DNA of 41,937 nt, taken from contig JAUSGQ010000027.1 of the NCBI GenBank assembly GCA_030674455.1, positions 82,786 to 124,722 of the forward strand. Direction: 5' to 3'. How positions within the stretch are numbered: position 1 is the stretch's first letter; every line of letters starts with the position of its first letter. A program made the translations under genes and the position numbers. The stretch comes from a bacterium. Its GTDB lineage: Bacteria; Patescibacteriota; Minisyncoccia; Phycocordibacterales; UBA2100. Of this stretch, positions 29,878 through 39,390 are shown piece after piece. The notes beneath the pieces are model-generated. The model worked only from the letters and a program-made list of their open reading frames with translations. It was not told the DNA's origin and did no database searches.

Positions 29878-30393
29878 TTAGCGCAGAGAAATAAGGACAT
29901 TTTTGAAAAGGTCGGAAATCATGCCTGGTATCCCAAAGAGCCATGAAAATGCCGGGGAGCGTTGAATCGGAACCGAAAGCGCGGTTGAAGTTGATAGCGG
30001 CAGTGTAACGATTCGCGTTTGCCCGATACTGGCATTGACACTGACCATGGTGGCGGCTCTCGTTCTTGACGTACCAGTGGCCAAACGGGATGAACTGGAC
30101 GTGGCTACTTCTACGAAAATAGAACCGGAGACAGGAATGTCATAGTGCCGCGTTTCAGTTTGGCGAACGCCATTTTGTTCAGTCGAAACTCTCACGTCTA
30201 CCGAGCCGCCGTTCGATGTGCCTCGTATAACCGTTCGCACTTCTGCCGAACTATCTCCGGTACGTATTACGGTTTCGCCCGCTCTCGCGCTCACTCCGCC
30301 GGTCTCGCTCACGGATGAATTCTCGGTGCTATATGCGTACGCGAGAAGAGGGAGACATAAAGCAATGAGTACTGTGGATAGTATTTTTTTCAT
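29878..30393 (-). CDS. Hypothetical secreted protein
   Basis: MKKILSTVLIALCLPLLAYAYS signal peptide; overlaps start of next minus-strand gene product end by 4 nt. Confidence 0.65.
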   Translation of the reverse strand: MKKILSTVLIALCLPLLAYAYSTENSSVSETGGVSARAGETVIRTGDSSAEVRTVIRGTSNGGSVDVRVSTEQNGVRQTETRHYDIPVSGSIFVEVATSSSSRLATGTSRTRAATMVSVNASIGQTRIVTLPLSTSTALSVPIQRSPAFSWLFGIPGMISDLFKNVLISLR

Positions 30394-33300
30394 TGGTTAA
30401 CGGCGCGCAACTGCCTGCCAGAGAGTCCTGCTATGAGTACCGAAGGAAGCTGGCGCAATCGCCATATCCAGCTGGTGTTCGCGGACCCAGCAAGAGGTTG
30501 TGCGACTTCCGGTTTCGTTTCTGCCACAGTGATTACAGGCGCTTCAGCCGCAACTTTTGTTTTAACGGGCGCCTTGGGTTTGGTGGCCTTAAATTTCGTC
30601 ACCATGCCTGCGGTCGAGGGCTTGCTTGCCGATGTGTTTACCGGTTTTGCGGCTTTCTGCGCGACCGCGGCATTACCGCAGTTGAGCTGGTTGACTTTTA
30701 ACTGTGTCAACGAAAGCACATTTCCGTTTGCCTTCTTAAGATTTACAGGCGTAAGTATCTCCGATGCATATTTGGTTTGGAACCGCTTTACCGCAGATAT
30801 CGTCGAGAGGTTATACGTGCTGGTCAGCTTCAACTTCTCGCCCTCTTTGCTGTTGAGGAATTTCTGCAGTTTCAACACATCGCCAGCACTGTTTTTCTTG
30901 GAGCCGTTCCGTATGAACGAGAAAAGAAGCGGTGAGCAATATTGAGACGGCGTCTCTGCTTGCGCAAGCGGACTTGTGGATGCCAATAACGTATCGAGAG
31001 TTTCGAGAGCGAGAAGTGCCGTAGACGTGGCAACAGACAATGAAGAAGTCGCAATCAAAGGAAGCAAGTTGCTCTCATCTGTGCTGGCGCCCAATACTGA
31101 ACCGCTCGAAAAGAATTCAACGTCTTTTGAAGCGGTTGCCAGTGTAATCGGCGTGTTTCCAGGGAAGTTCGCTTGCCCCGTGATGCTCGCGACATTGTGG
31201 TAGATGCCGGGGAGCGTGCTCGTGGCATAGGCGACCGTGTATGTCAATTGTATCTCCTCGTCGGGATTAATGTTTTGTAGGTCCCATGAACGCGTATACA
31301 TGACCTTGCCAAAGGGGTCATACAATGTATCCGTGAGGATGCTGTTGTAGATTGTATTTGCAAAGTCCGCACTATTGATAATTACTTCGTAGTCGATCGA
31401 TGCCGGAGCTTTGGCTTTGTCCGAACTTACCGACTTGGTTGTGGAAATTCCGTGGCTTGTGAATTGCGACAAGTTTCCCGAGAAGGCAAGTGGCCCGCTG
31501 GCGCCACCACCACCACCTCCGCCACCTCCTCCTCCACCTCCGTTATTAGAGTTTCCTCCGCCATTATTGCCAGTGCCTGCTCCAGTGTCTGCAGCTGCTG
31601 GAGATGAAACCACGATGGTCACATCTTCTGTCGTTTGCGTTGAAGCTTCGGCGTTATTGCTTGCGCGGACCGATGCCGTAAGCGGTATTGTCACACTTGT
31701 GCCGGCGGGGATGGGGCGCACATGCGCACTAAAGTCAAACGCGCGCGTGCCGTTCGCCGGTATCATCCCAAGATTCCAAGTTCTTCCAGTATCGGTCGTA
31801 TTTCCCGTATACGCTGCGTCCTCCTCGAACGTAAGCAAATTTGTGTCAAATTCGGCATTCAGGACGACATTGGAAGCATCAACCCTGCCATGATTGGCGA
31901 CAGTAAAGTTGTAGACGACGTCGGAATCCGGCGGCGTCGGGTTCGGCGTTTGCGCGACAGCGCCTACCCACAAAAGCGGTTTGCCGAACTCTATATTGCC
32001 GCTCCAGTCGCCGAAAATGTTGAATATCGCAAATATCCAATTTCGCCCGATGACATTCGTGTTCACGAGGTTCACGACATTGGCCGCCGCATATGCGTTT
32101 CCAGTTTGAATGCGAGATGTTCCATCTGTGGATGTCGCAAGGTTCTCGCCGGTCAGGGCATACACATGCACGTTGTTTTCGAGCGTTGCGTTATTGGTGG
32201 AAGATGCGGTGAATGAAGATGAGTTATAGCAGGGGCCTCCTTCAAGCGTGTGGTTAACATAGCTGCACGAACTGTCAGACGCCGCTCCTCCCGTACCCGT
32301 TGATGTGGCATTGTCGCTTAAGAGCATGATGCCATCGGGAGTCTGCGCCCACGACATGCCCGCGGGCAAACCTTGTATCGAGCCGGTCCAGTTTCCCCAT
32401 ACGCGGAACAGCATAAAGACGGATGCTCCGCCGAGCATGGTAGTGTTCTGTTGGTTGAACGTGTTTGAGGATGCATATGCGTTTCCTGTTGTTATTTGGC
32501 CCGAGGTAGTAGCCGTTGCCGCGATGTTATCGCCTGTTGCCGCATCGGCCGTTGTGGAAGCATTAGTTGTACCGTTGTTATTGACGTCGGCAGCATACGT
32601 ACTGGAATTCATTTGCGGCAAAGCGCCGCCACCTCCAAGCAGAGCGTCAAAGAACGTGCCGTCCGGCAGCGTGATGTTCTCGCTCAAACTCCCGAAATTG
32701 TTAAACGATACAAGAAGGTAGCTGGAATTGATGAGATTGGTGTTGACGAGGTTGAGGACATTGGCCGCTGCATATGCATTTCCGGTCGTTATCAAAGCGG
32801 AATCCGTCGAAGATGCCGCATTCTCTCCTGTCGCGGCGCGCACAATGACCGAGTTTGTAACCGCTGCTGTGTTGTCGTCTATTACATTCACCTGGCTGCT
32901 GTTGAGGCATGTGAGGATGGTGCATCGCGGCGTTGTCGTTCCGTATGCGGATTCGGGGCTCGCTCCAGGACCTCCGCTAAAGAAGTACGAGAGGTCGTAT
33001 GCGCTAAGGTCAATGCCGCCGCCGAAGAGCTGGTTAAGAAACAATATAAGTCCGTCAGAATTAAAAATATTCGTATTTACGACGTTGATGACGTTGGCGG
33101 TCGCAACTGCGTCGCCTGTATTTATCGTGTTGGCGCCGCCGCCGCCTATAACAAAGTTCTCGCCTGTGGAGGCCGACGATGTAGCGGCGCTCTCAAGAAC
33201 TCCGTCATTAGTGGTTGATGCGGTAAGAGAGGAAGAATTCAATTCACCCGGCTCGTCGGGATTAGCGATGTTCGTATTAAGTTCATTATTTATCGTCGTA

Positions 33301-33716
33301 GTTGCTGTCGCGTCTCCCGTGTCTATCGTTCCGCCGGTGGTATTTGAAAGTCCGCCTGTGCCGTCAGTCGAGGTTGCCGTCTGTGTTTGCGGAGCGGGGT
33401 TTTCCAAAGAAGCAGAAACGGGGTCGGTACTGCTTGCAGCCGTATCAGTTGTCGTATCAATAGGCGTAGGGTTTGCCTCAGGGGTGGATGTGCTTGTGCC
33501 GGTATCGGCACTCTGCGTGTCGCTTGTGGTTGTACCTCCGGTAGTCGTCGTGTCAGATGGCGGAGTACTTGAGGCCGCACTCGTGTCGAGCGCCGTATCA
33601 TCCGCATGAGTTATGTAGTAGTCGGTGAATCCGATACCAACTACCAAAATCGGCATCACCATGAGCATCGTTACGCACAAAGAACCCGCCAAACGTAGCA
33701 CGCCTTTCCATTTCAT
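30390..33716 (-). CDS. Large repetitive surface protein with DUF11-like region, Gly-rich linker and C-terminal peptidoglycan-binding-like domain
   Basis: Repeated TGNAYAAANV(L/V)NLVNTN(L/V)I units; PNPTPPDSDVVYNFTVANHGRVDASNVVL; C-terminal GDVLKLQKFLNSKEGEKLKLTSTYNLSTISAVKRFQTKY. Confidence 0.82.
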   Translation of the reverse strand: MKWKGVLRLAGSLCVTMLMVMPILVVGIGFTDYYITHADDTALDTSAASSTPPSDTTTTGGTTTSDTQSADTGTSTSTPEANPTPIDTTTDTAASSTDPVSASLENPAPQTQTATSTDGTGGLSNTTGGTIDTGDATATTTINNELNTNIANPDEPGELNSSSLTASTTNDGVLESAATSSASTGENFVIGGGGANTINTGDAVATANVINVVNTNIFNSDGLILFLNQLFGGGIDLSAYDLSYFFSGGPGASPESAYGTTTPRCTILTCLNSSQVNVIDDNTAAVTNSVIVRAATGENAASSTDSALITTGNAYAAANVLNLVNTNLINSSYLLVSFNNFGSLSENITLPDGTFFDALLGGGGALPQMNSSTYAADVNNNGTTNASTTADAATGDNIAATATTSGQITTGNAYASSNTFNQQNTTMLGGASVFMLFRVWGNWTGSIQGLPAGMSWAQTPDGIMLLSDNATSTGTGGAASDSSCSYVNHTLEGGPCYNSSSFTASSTNNATLENNVHVYALTGENLATSTDGTSRIQTGNAYAAANVVNLVNTNVIGRNWIFAIFNIFGDWSGNIEFGKPLLWVGAVAQTPNPTPPDSDVVYNFTVANHGRVDASNVVLNAEFDTNLLTFEEDAAYTGNTTDTGRTWNLGMIPANGTRAFDFSAHVRPIPAGTSVTIPLTASVRASNNAEASTQTTEDVTIVVSSPAAADTGAGTGNNGGGNSNNGGGGGGGGGGGGGASGPLAFSGNLSQFTSHGISTTKSVSSDKAKAPASIDYEVIINSADFANTIYNSILTDTLYDPFGKVMYTRSWDLQNINPDEEIQLTYTVAYATSTLPGIYHNVASITGQANFPGNTPITLATASKDVEFFSSGSVLGASTDESNLLPLIATSSLSVATSTALLALETLDTLLASTSPLAQAETPSQYCSPLLFSFIRNGSKKNSAGDVLKLQKFLNSKEGEKLKLTSTYNLSTISAVKRFQTKYASEILTPVNLKKANGNVLSLTQLKVNQLNCGNAAVAQKAAKPVNTSASKPSTAGMVTKFKATKPKAPVKTKVAAEAPVITVAETKPEVAQPLAGSANTSWIWRLRQLPSVLIAGLSGRQLRAVNQ

Positions 33717-33916
33717 AATTCCAGCTGTTAATTATTAAGTTGAAGTTTTAATATTCGATTGCTGATGACGTTGAATAAAAATGCCGCCTTTACAGAATTT
33801 CTATTTACTCAAAAGTCAAAGTAATCATTTCCTCGATGAAAGGTTCAAACCATAGGACAAAATCCTGTATCCGCGGCAAGCCGCGAGGTTTTCACCTTTG
33901 CTGTCTGCGTCGCTCG

Positions 33917-34022
33917 GAAGTGAAAGAGAGTACTCTTTCACTTCACTCGCTATCCTCGACAGATAAAGAACTCTCTTGAGGGAGGGAGTTCCCGATAGAC
34001 TGGGAACCCCTGTCCCTCAAAG
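33917..34022 (-). terminator. Structured intergenic region: two strong hairpins
   Basis: GAAGTGAAAGAG-AGTA-CTCTTTCACTTC (33917-33944) and CTTGAGGGA...GGGAGTTCCC-GATAGACT-GGGAAC...TCCCTCAAAG (33974-34022). Confidence 0.65.
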
Positions 34023-34031
34023 AGCGAAAAA

Positions 34032-34730
34032 CTAGTGACGAACGCGAACGATGTTCGAGTTCAAGATGTTGATGGTGCCGGATGTCGCTGTAGACCCTCC
34101 GGTCACGATCGTGCCGCCCAAGTCACCTTCACCTCCCGTACCGCCGTCGCCGCCTACGGCGCCGCCGTTATTGTTGTTGCCGTTGCCGCCGTCAATTACT
34201 CCGCCATCGCCGCCCGAACCGCCAAAGCTGCCGTCTGCATCATTGCCGCCTGTGCGAGCGCGTGCGCGCGTGTCGTTGTTGATTGAGCTCGGCTGGTTAT
34301 CCAGTGCGACATCGATGCTGGAGCTGTTCAGGTTGCCGTCGCCGCTCACGCCAACAATGTTGGTGTTGAGAGCGTTTGCCGAGCCTGCATCCGCTGTCGC
34401 GTCACCGGTTTCAACCATTCCTCCCTCGCCTGCATTGCCGCCATTGCCGCCCCAGCCGGCCGCTGCACCGCCGTTGTTGTTGTCACCGTCTGAAGTGACA
34501 TCACCGCCAGTGCCTCCGGACCCGCCAAAGCTTCCGCCGGCGGTATTTCCGCCTGTGGATGCTGAAGCTGTCGTGGTGTTATTCATGGAACCCGCGTTTG
34601 AGACGCTTATCGAGATAGAACTCGAGTTCACATCGGCAAACGCGACAGTTGACGCGAGCGCCAATGTTGCGAGCGAAGTAGCTGCAACAGTAGCAACCGC
34701 CGCGGCCTTATTGAAGATAGTACTTTTCAT
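34032..34730 (-). CDS. Secreted Gly/Asn-rich repeat protein
   Basis: Signal peptide; SSSISISVSNAGSMNNTTTASASTGGNTAGGSFGGSGGTGGD and ETGDATADAGSANALNTNIVG repeats. Confidence 0.75.
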   Translation of the reverse strand: MKSTIFNKAAAVATVAATSLATLALASTVAFADVNSSSISISVSNAGSMNNTTTASASTGGNTAGGSFGGSGGTGGDVTSDGDNNNGGAAAGWGGNGGNAGEGGMVETGDATADAGSANALNTNIVGVSGDGNLNSSSIDVALDNQPSSINNDTRARARTGGNDADGSFGGSGGDGGVIDGGNGNNNNGGAVGGDGGTGGEGDLGGTIVTGGSTATSGTINILNSNIVRVRH

Positions 34731-35070
34731 ACTTTTATCATTCTATAGTTCTGCTAATTTCTTTTAATCTACTGTCTACGCAACTTTGCATTGCCGACAG
34801 GTATCGACCTGTTCATCGCTAGTCCATCGTTTTGTCACGATGAAGTACGAATGATGCAAAACAGGCAGTGAATTTAAAATGAAAAATAATTTACAGCGAT
34901 AAAAATAATTCTATTTTTGGAAGCATTGCATAAGAAAAATCTATGACAATTATGTCTGCGTGAATGAAAAGCATTCACGATGTTTTCACGCAAACATTCA
35001 TATTATTTGCGTTGCATTGTGTAGCGGGTCATTACGTAACCTTATTAAATAGACTATTAATAAAATTGAT

Positions 35071-36066
35071 ATGAGAAATAGAACTTTGTTTGCGGAACGA
35101 ATTGCCGGCGCATTTCTTTCGGTTCTTTTTATACTTGCGCTTGCTTTTATAGGCAGTCGTAATTTGGCTTCCGCACAGGTTGTTCCTCCGAACTTGGGGA
35201 GTCAGATAGTCTGTTTTGTTTATAGCAATCTCAATATGTTTGGTTCGCCCATTCCGCAGCTTGACGCAAGCAACTGTCCGGCTGCGCCGGCGGGTTCGGG
35301 GTCGCTCATAGTTACAAAGACAGTGTCCGGCGGTACGGCCTCATCCTCAGATTTTTCAGTGCATGTCAAAAGCGGGGGAGTTGATATTTCCGGCAGTCCG
35401 CAACCCGGTTCGGCAACTGGTATCTCATACATCGGCTTAGCCCCGGGCAATTTCACGGTGAGTGAATCCGGAGGGCCTGCGAACTACACGATGTCTTTTA
35501 GCGGCGCGTGCAATAGCAGCGGTGTTGTTTCAGTATCTGCTGGCGCAACGTCCACGTGTGCGATAACAAATACATTCACCGGTAGCGGTGGAGGCGGCGG
35601 CGGAGGAGGAGCTGGAAGCGGCAGCACTATTAGCGGCACGCTTTCTGGTTCTCTTGGAACGGGCGGTACGCTTTCCGGAACAGTTGGAGGAACTGGCGGT
35701 TCGTTATCTGGAACAGTAGTTCCACCGGGAGGTGGGTCTCTATCGGGAACAGTTGTGGCACCTGCTAGCGGCGGCGGAGGCACAGGCGGCGGAGGTGGTG
35801 GCGGTGGAGGCGGCGGTGGAGGCGGCGCCGGCAGCTATTTGCCCACGTCAAGCGGCGGTGGTGGAGGTGGTGGCGGAACCGGCAGCGGAGGAACCGGCGG
35901 TGGCGGCGGCACGCCAGACTCGGTTCTCGGCGCGGCAACCGACGCACCCAATTTGCCCTCAACCGGTTCAGGAGGCGATGCGACACAGACAATCATCACG
36001 TTAATACTCTCGGCACTGGCTTCGATTATCGGATTTGGTTACATCGCGAACAGAGTACGTCAGTAA
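35071..36066 (+). CDS. LPSTG-anchored surface protein with prealbumin-like repeat and Gly-rich stalk
   Basis: Signal peptide; LIVTKTVSGGTASSSDFSVHV...GLAPGNFTVSESGGPANYTMSFSGACN; GTLSGSLGTGGTLSGTVGGTGGSLSGTV repeats; PNLPSTGSGG, TM, RVRQ. Confidence 0.85.
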   Translation: MRNRTLFAERIAGAFLSVLFILALAFIGSRNLASAQVVPPNLGSQIVCFVYSNLNMFGSPIPQLDASNCPAAPAGSGSLIVTKTVSGGTASSSDFSVHVKSGGVDISGSPQPGSATGISYIGLAPGNFTVSESGGPANYTMSFSGACNSSGVVSVSAGATSTCAITNTFTGSGGGGGGGGAGSGSTISGTLSGSLGTGGTLSGTVGGTGGSLSGTVVPPGGGSLSGTVVAPASGGGGTGGGGGGGGGGGGGGAGSYLPTSSGGGGGGGGTGSGGTGGGGGTPDSVLGAATDAPNLPSTGSGGDATQTIITLILSALASIIGFGYIANRVRQ

Positions 36067-36242
36067 ATTTGCTCGTCGTAATGATTGGCTCGTCTGCTTT
36101 TATCAACTCATAATTCAAGGTCCTTTTTTGATTTTTTGAATTTGCGAGTTGAATAAGCAGGAGAACCACAAGGGCTTTTTTCAGAATTGCTCGCTCTAGG
36201 ACGGCAATACGTTTCTAGCGAGAAATTAAAGGAGAGCAAAAA

Positions 36243-36548
36243 ATGTCGTGTCTTCTTATAGCTGGACAGAATATCGCAGTCTACGACAACATTCGTGACG
36301 CCATGTTAGTCCGCGCGAGTACTAACAATTTCAACGTTCGTCTAGTCTTGTGGCACTGCTCTACCGAGAAGCTGCGAGATGCTCGATGCTCGAGCATTAA
36401 CACTTGGCAGCAACTATCGGAAGTATTGGGAGTTTCTGTGCCACGTGCAAAGTTCTTTATGTGGGCATGGAATGCGAAGGTTGCAGCGCAATTAGACATG
36501 CGCTGCCTCTCGCCAAAAGTCGCCAGCCAGCAAATGGAGGCGGCTTAA
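36243..36548 (+). CDS. Hypothetical 101 aa protein
   Basis: AAAGGAGAG RBS 5 nt before ATG; no recognised domain. Confidence 0.55.
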   Translation: MSCLLIAGQNIAVYDNIRDAMLVRASTNNFNVRLVLWHCSTEKLRDARCSSINTWQQLSEVLGVSVPRAKFFMWAWNAKVAAQLDMRCLSPKVASQQMEAA

Positions 36549-36633
36549 GGTCTTTTTTCGGTCTTTCAGGTCTTTTTTACGGGTGAGGCGTTAGCGCGCG
36601 TCTCGCCCTTAAAAATATTAACTTGGGAAGACA

Positions 36634-36677
36634 TTTACATAGGAGAGTCCTTTGTACAAAGGACTCTCCTATGTAAA
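36634..36677. repeat. Perfect 44-bp palindrome upstream of AbiE pair 1
   Basis: TTTACATAGGAGAGTCCTTTGT/ACAAAGGACTCTCCTATGTAAA, 22-nt arms, no mismatch. Confidence 0.97.
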
Positions 36678-36705
36678 GATTGGCATTAAGTGGCGCTCGG
36701 GGGTC

Positions 36706-36740
36706 TTGACAGTGTATTTCAGTTGTAATACACTATTGTC
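36706..36740 (+). promoter_or_regulatory. Promoter with overlapping operator-like inverted repeat for AbiE pair 1
   Basis: TTGACA (36706-36711), 17 nt, TACACT (36729-36734); inverted repeat AGTGTATT-TCAGTTGT-AATACACT fills the spacer. Confidence 0.75.
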
Positions 36741-36746
36741 ACATAT

Positions 36747-37370
36747 ATGAAAAGCAAGAAGAATCTATTGGAACAGCTAGATATTTTGCCCCACTTTACT
36801 AAGAGCACAATATATCAGCTTGGCAGCCAGTTGGGACTTAAAGAAAGCACGATTAATACTTACATTAGCCGCTTTTTAATGCGCAAGGAAATTCTACCTC
36901 TGAAAAGAGGTTTGTACATATCGGCGAAATTTTTCGAGAAAAACAAGAGCGATATATCATATTCCTTTTACCTCGCGAACGTGCTCCGCACGCCATCGTA
37001 TGTTAGCTCTTGGACCGCACTCCAGTATTACAATCTTACAACGGAAAAGATTCCTTGGCAGCTTATTTCAATAACACCAAAAGTTACAAGAAAATATGAA
37101 GTAAGAGGGGTTAGCACGTTTTCGTATCAGTCAATCAAGAAAGAGCTTTTTTCCGATTATTTGCTTGTAAATGGCAAATTCGATTTCTTTATTGCATCGC
37201 CATCGAAAGCGTTGTTCGATCTTCTATATTTTAGGACGCGCCAGTTTCGAGGCGTTCGTTTTGAAGACATCACGAAAATGGTAGAGGAATTACGAATAGA
37301 TATTGACGAAATGGACGAAGCGGAGCGAAACAAATTTTATGAAAAGGTAAAATCATTTCACCATGAGTGA
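36747..37370 (+). CDS. AbiEi-family antitoxin (type IV TA)
   Basis: N-terminal wHTH, then RGLYISAKFFEKNKSDISYSFYLANVLRTPSYVSSWTALQYYNLTTE...ISPTKV-like and IASPSKALFDLLYFR; overlaps an AbiEii gene. Confidence 0.85.
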   Translation: MKSKKNLLEQLDILPHFTKSTIYQLGSQLGLKESTINTYISRFLMRKEILPLKRGLYISAKFFEKNKSDISYSFYLANVLRTPSYVSSWTALQYYNLTTEKIPWQLISITPKVTRKYEVRGVSTFSYQSIKKELFSDYLLVNGKFDFFIASPSKALFDLLYFRTRQFRGVRFEDITKMVEELRIDIDEMDEAERNKFYEKVKSFHHE

Positions 37371-38655
37371 CCAGATACTAACAGTTCTGAAAAGTAGACT
37401 TGACGGCCTTTTGTCATACGGCTTTCGCATTACTGACCCGGAAACACGGCTTAACGCCCTGAAAGAGGAACTGCAGTTTTACGTCCTCGACTTCATCTAT
37501 CATCATACGGAATACAGCAAATGGATAATGTATGGCGGCTCGGCGCTTCGTATTTGTTATGACCTTGACCGCATGTCAGTTGATTTGGATTTCGAGGTAA
37601 GCAATGAAATTAATAACGACTTTCTAAACGAACTTAAGAGGGAGGCGGAAAAACATTTCTCAAAAGTGTACGATGTTGACTCTGGATTTTTGAGAGTCAC
37701 CATCACCAATAATAGAGGCATAACGCTTAAATTTCGAGTTGGTAGTTTGATTCAGGGTTACGCTTCCGAATGGGTCCATGTGAAAGTTGATATCAACCAG
37801 TTTGCACCGCCCGTCGGCGTTGTGACGGAGAGAGTGCCGCAGAATCATGGGCAGTTGTCATTCGTAATTCGGACATACAACCTCTCTTCTCTTATGGCCA
37901 GCAAGATTGCCGCGATCTTTTTGCGTGGGGCACGAGGCGTCGGCGAAGCTGTCTACGAAGAAAAGGGACGCGATATTTACGATTTGCTCTGGTACATGAG
38001 CAAAAAAATCGTACCCGACCTCGACTATCTCAAGGCAAAAAATGTAGAAGAAGCAAAAGATTACCACACTCTTTTTGCAAAGCTTTCTGTAAAAATGAGC
38101 AACGCGAACGAAAAAAATCTCAAAAATGACCTTTCGCCGCTCTTTCTTGACCCTCGGTATGTAACTAACTGGCTTACAGGCTGGCGCGAGGCTTTCCTTC
38201 AGTTGCGAGATGCGTATAAAATCAGCACTGTCTCAAAGTTTGAGAAGGTGCGCGTGTTTGAGGATTTTCGCACCGATGTTTTTTCTTTTATTTTTGAATA
38301 CAGCACGAAAGAGGACGACCATGTGCGGATTATCTGCAATTTAAGCGAGTACTGGTTCCTCTTTAAGGATATTGAAGTCTCGTTTCCAATTGACAATGAG
38401 GTGGCTAGCAACATCGAGTTTTCAGCGAACGGCTCTAGTAGTCGTTCGACATCAAAGGAAAAACAGACAGAATATGCCTCATTATTCCGCAAGAAAATCG
38501 AGGCATACTTGAAGAAAGTTAATTACGAGCTTGTTGGCGATACGCTGACGACAAAGCTTATTCGCGTGACCGCTGACAAATTGAATCAGAAGGAGCAGAT
38601 TGTACTTAGAAAAGAGGATTTGATTAGTTGCGATTTTGACGATTTATTGAAATAA
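37363..38655 (+). CDS. AbiEii-family nucleotidyltransferase toxin
   Basis: WIMYGGSALRICYDLDRMSVDLDFEV (GGxALRI...R.S.DLDF). Confidence 0.88.
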   Translation: MSDQILTVLKSRLDGLLSYGFRITDPETRLNALKEELQFYVLDFIYHHTEYSKWIMYGGSALRICYDLDRMSVDLDFEVSNEINNDFLNELKREAEKHFSKVYDVDSGFLRVTITNNRGITLKFRVGSLIQGYASEWVHVKVDINQFAPPVGVVTERVPQNHGQLSFVIRTYNLSSLMASKIAAIFLRGARGVGEAVYEEKGRDIYDLLWYMSKKIVPDLDYLKAKNVEEAKDYHTLFAKLSVKMSNANEKNLKNDLSPLFLDPRYVTNWLTGWREAFLQLRDAYKISTVSKFEKVRVFEDFRTDVFSFIFEYSTKEDDHVRIICNLSEYWFLFKDIEVSFPIDNEVASNIEFSANGSSSRSTSKEKQTEYASLFRKKIEAYLKKVNYELVGDTLTTKLIRVTADKLNQKEQIVLRKEDLISCDFDDLLK

Positions 38656-38672
38656 GAATTTATGAAGAATGT

Positions 38673-38963
38673 ATGAAGTTACAACTGGAAAAGTTTGGCA
38701 AAACATTATTATCGCGGGAATTGGGCAGTGAAGCTTTCAAGGCATTTCAATCAACTCTGCGCGGGCTTTCTAAGGATGAAGGTCTGGAAATAGATTTTTC
38801 CGGCGTGTTAACGCTAACTCCCTCGTGGGCCGATGAGTTTTTAAGTCCCTTGCTGAGCCAATTGGGCGATCGCCTGGTGCTTTTGCCGAGTGACAATCTT
38901 TCAGTGCATGCGACACTGAAAATTCTTCGAGAAGCTAATAAGCGGAGTTTTAAAATGAAGTAA
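38673..38963 (+). CDS. STAS-like protein (DUF4325-type)
   Basis: EGLEIDFSGVLTLTPSWADEFLSPLLSQLGDRLVL. Confidence 0.75.
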   Translation: MKLQLEKFGKTLLSRELGSEAFKAFQSTLRGLSKDEGLEIDFSGVLTLTPSWADEFLSPLLSQLGDRLVLLPSDNLSVHATLKILREANKRSFKMK

Positions 38964-38992
38964 CACTGTGAACGAATCAGCACGGGGGAGCA

Positions 38993-39014
38993 GGAGGAGG
39001 CGTCAGGAACCTTT
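38993..39014. repeat. Direct repeat A, copy 1
   Basis: GGAGGAGGCGTCAGGAACCTTT, identical to 39888-39909. Confidence 0.95.
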
Positions 39015-39176
39015 ACTCGGCGTAAATAAACTCACCATGGAGAGCTTTTGGCTTTGAAATGCCCTAGGGGATTTTTGCTTATTCAGATGCTCCGTATAAC
39101 TATATAAACAGTAGTTCTTTTGACAAACTATATAGTTCGGCGTGGTCGAGAACACCGAATATGGTATAATTCATTC

Positions 39177-39389
39177 ATGAGCCGAAATATAACGGGAGAC
39201 ATAGATAATCTTGCAAATATCATCGACGAGTCCCACGAGAATAAGTGGGTAGCAATTGCAGCAGATTATTCGAAGGTAATCGCGACTGCAACTACTTTAC
39301 GTGAAATCATGAGTATGGTATCAGACCCCGATGCGATATTTCACAGGGTATTGCCTCGCGGCGTTAGTTTTGTCGGACCATCTTGGTAA
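39177..39389 (+). CDS. DUF5678-like small protein
   Basis: MSRNITGDIDNLANIIDESHENKWVAIAADYSKVIATATTLREIMSMVSDPDAIFHRVLPRGVSFVGPSW; TATAAT 6 nt before ATG. Confidence 0.7.
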   Translation: MSRNITGDIDNLANIIDESHENKWVAIAADYSKVIATATTLREIMSMVSDPDAIFHRVLPRGVSFVGPSW

Positions 39390-39390
39390 T

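Noticed and set aside
31500-31560. CCACCACCACCACCTCC tract as possible contingency repeat
   Set aside because: It encodes the poly-Gly linker on the minus strand with mixed codons and stays in frame; no sign of an out-of-frame state.
32728-33609. Long plus-strand ORFs (160-293 aa) opposite the 1108 aa surface protein
   Set aside because: Val/Pro/Ser-rich shadow translation of the repetitive Thr/Ala/Asn gene; no start context.
34051-34767. Plus-strand 238 aa Pro-rich ORF
   Set aside because: Antisense of Gly-rich repeats (GGC/GCC reads as Pro); the minus-strand protein has a signal peptide and repeats.
36243-36548. 101 aa ORF as a component of the AbiE island
   Set aside because: It is separated from AbiEi by about 200 bp including the 44-bp palindrome, and has no recognisable domain; linkage not supportable.
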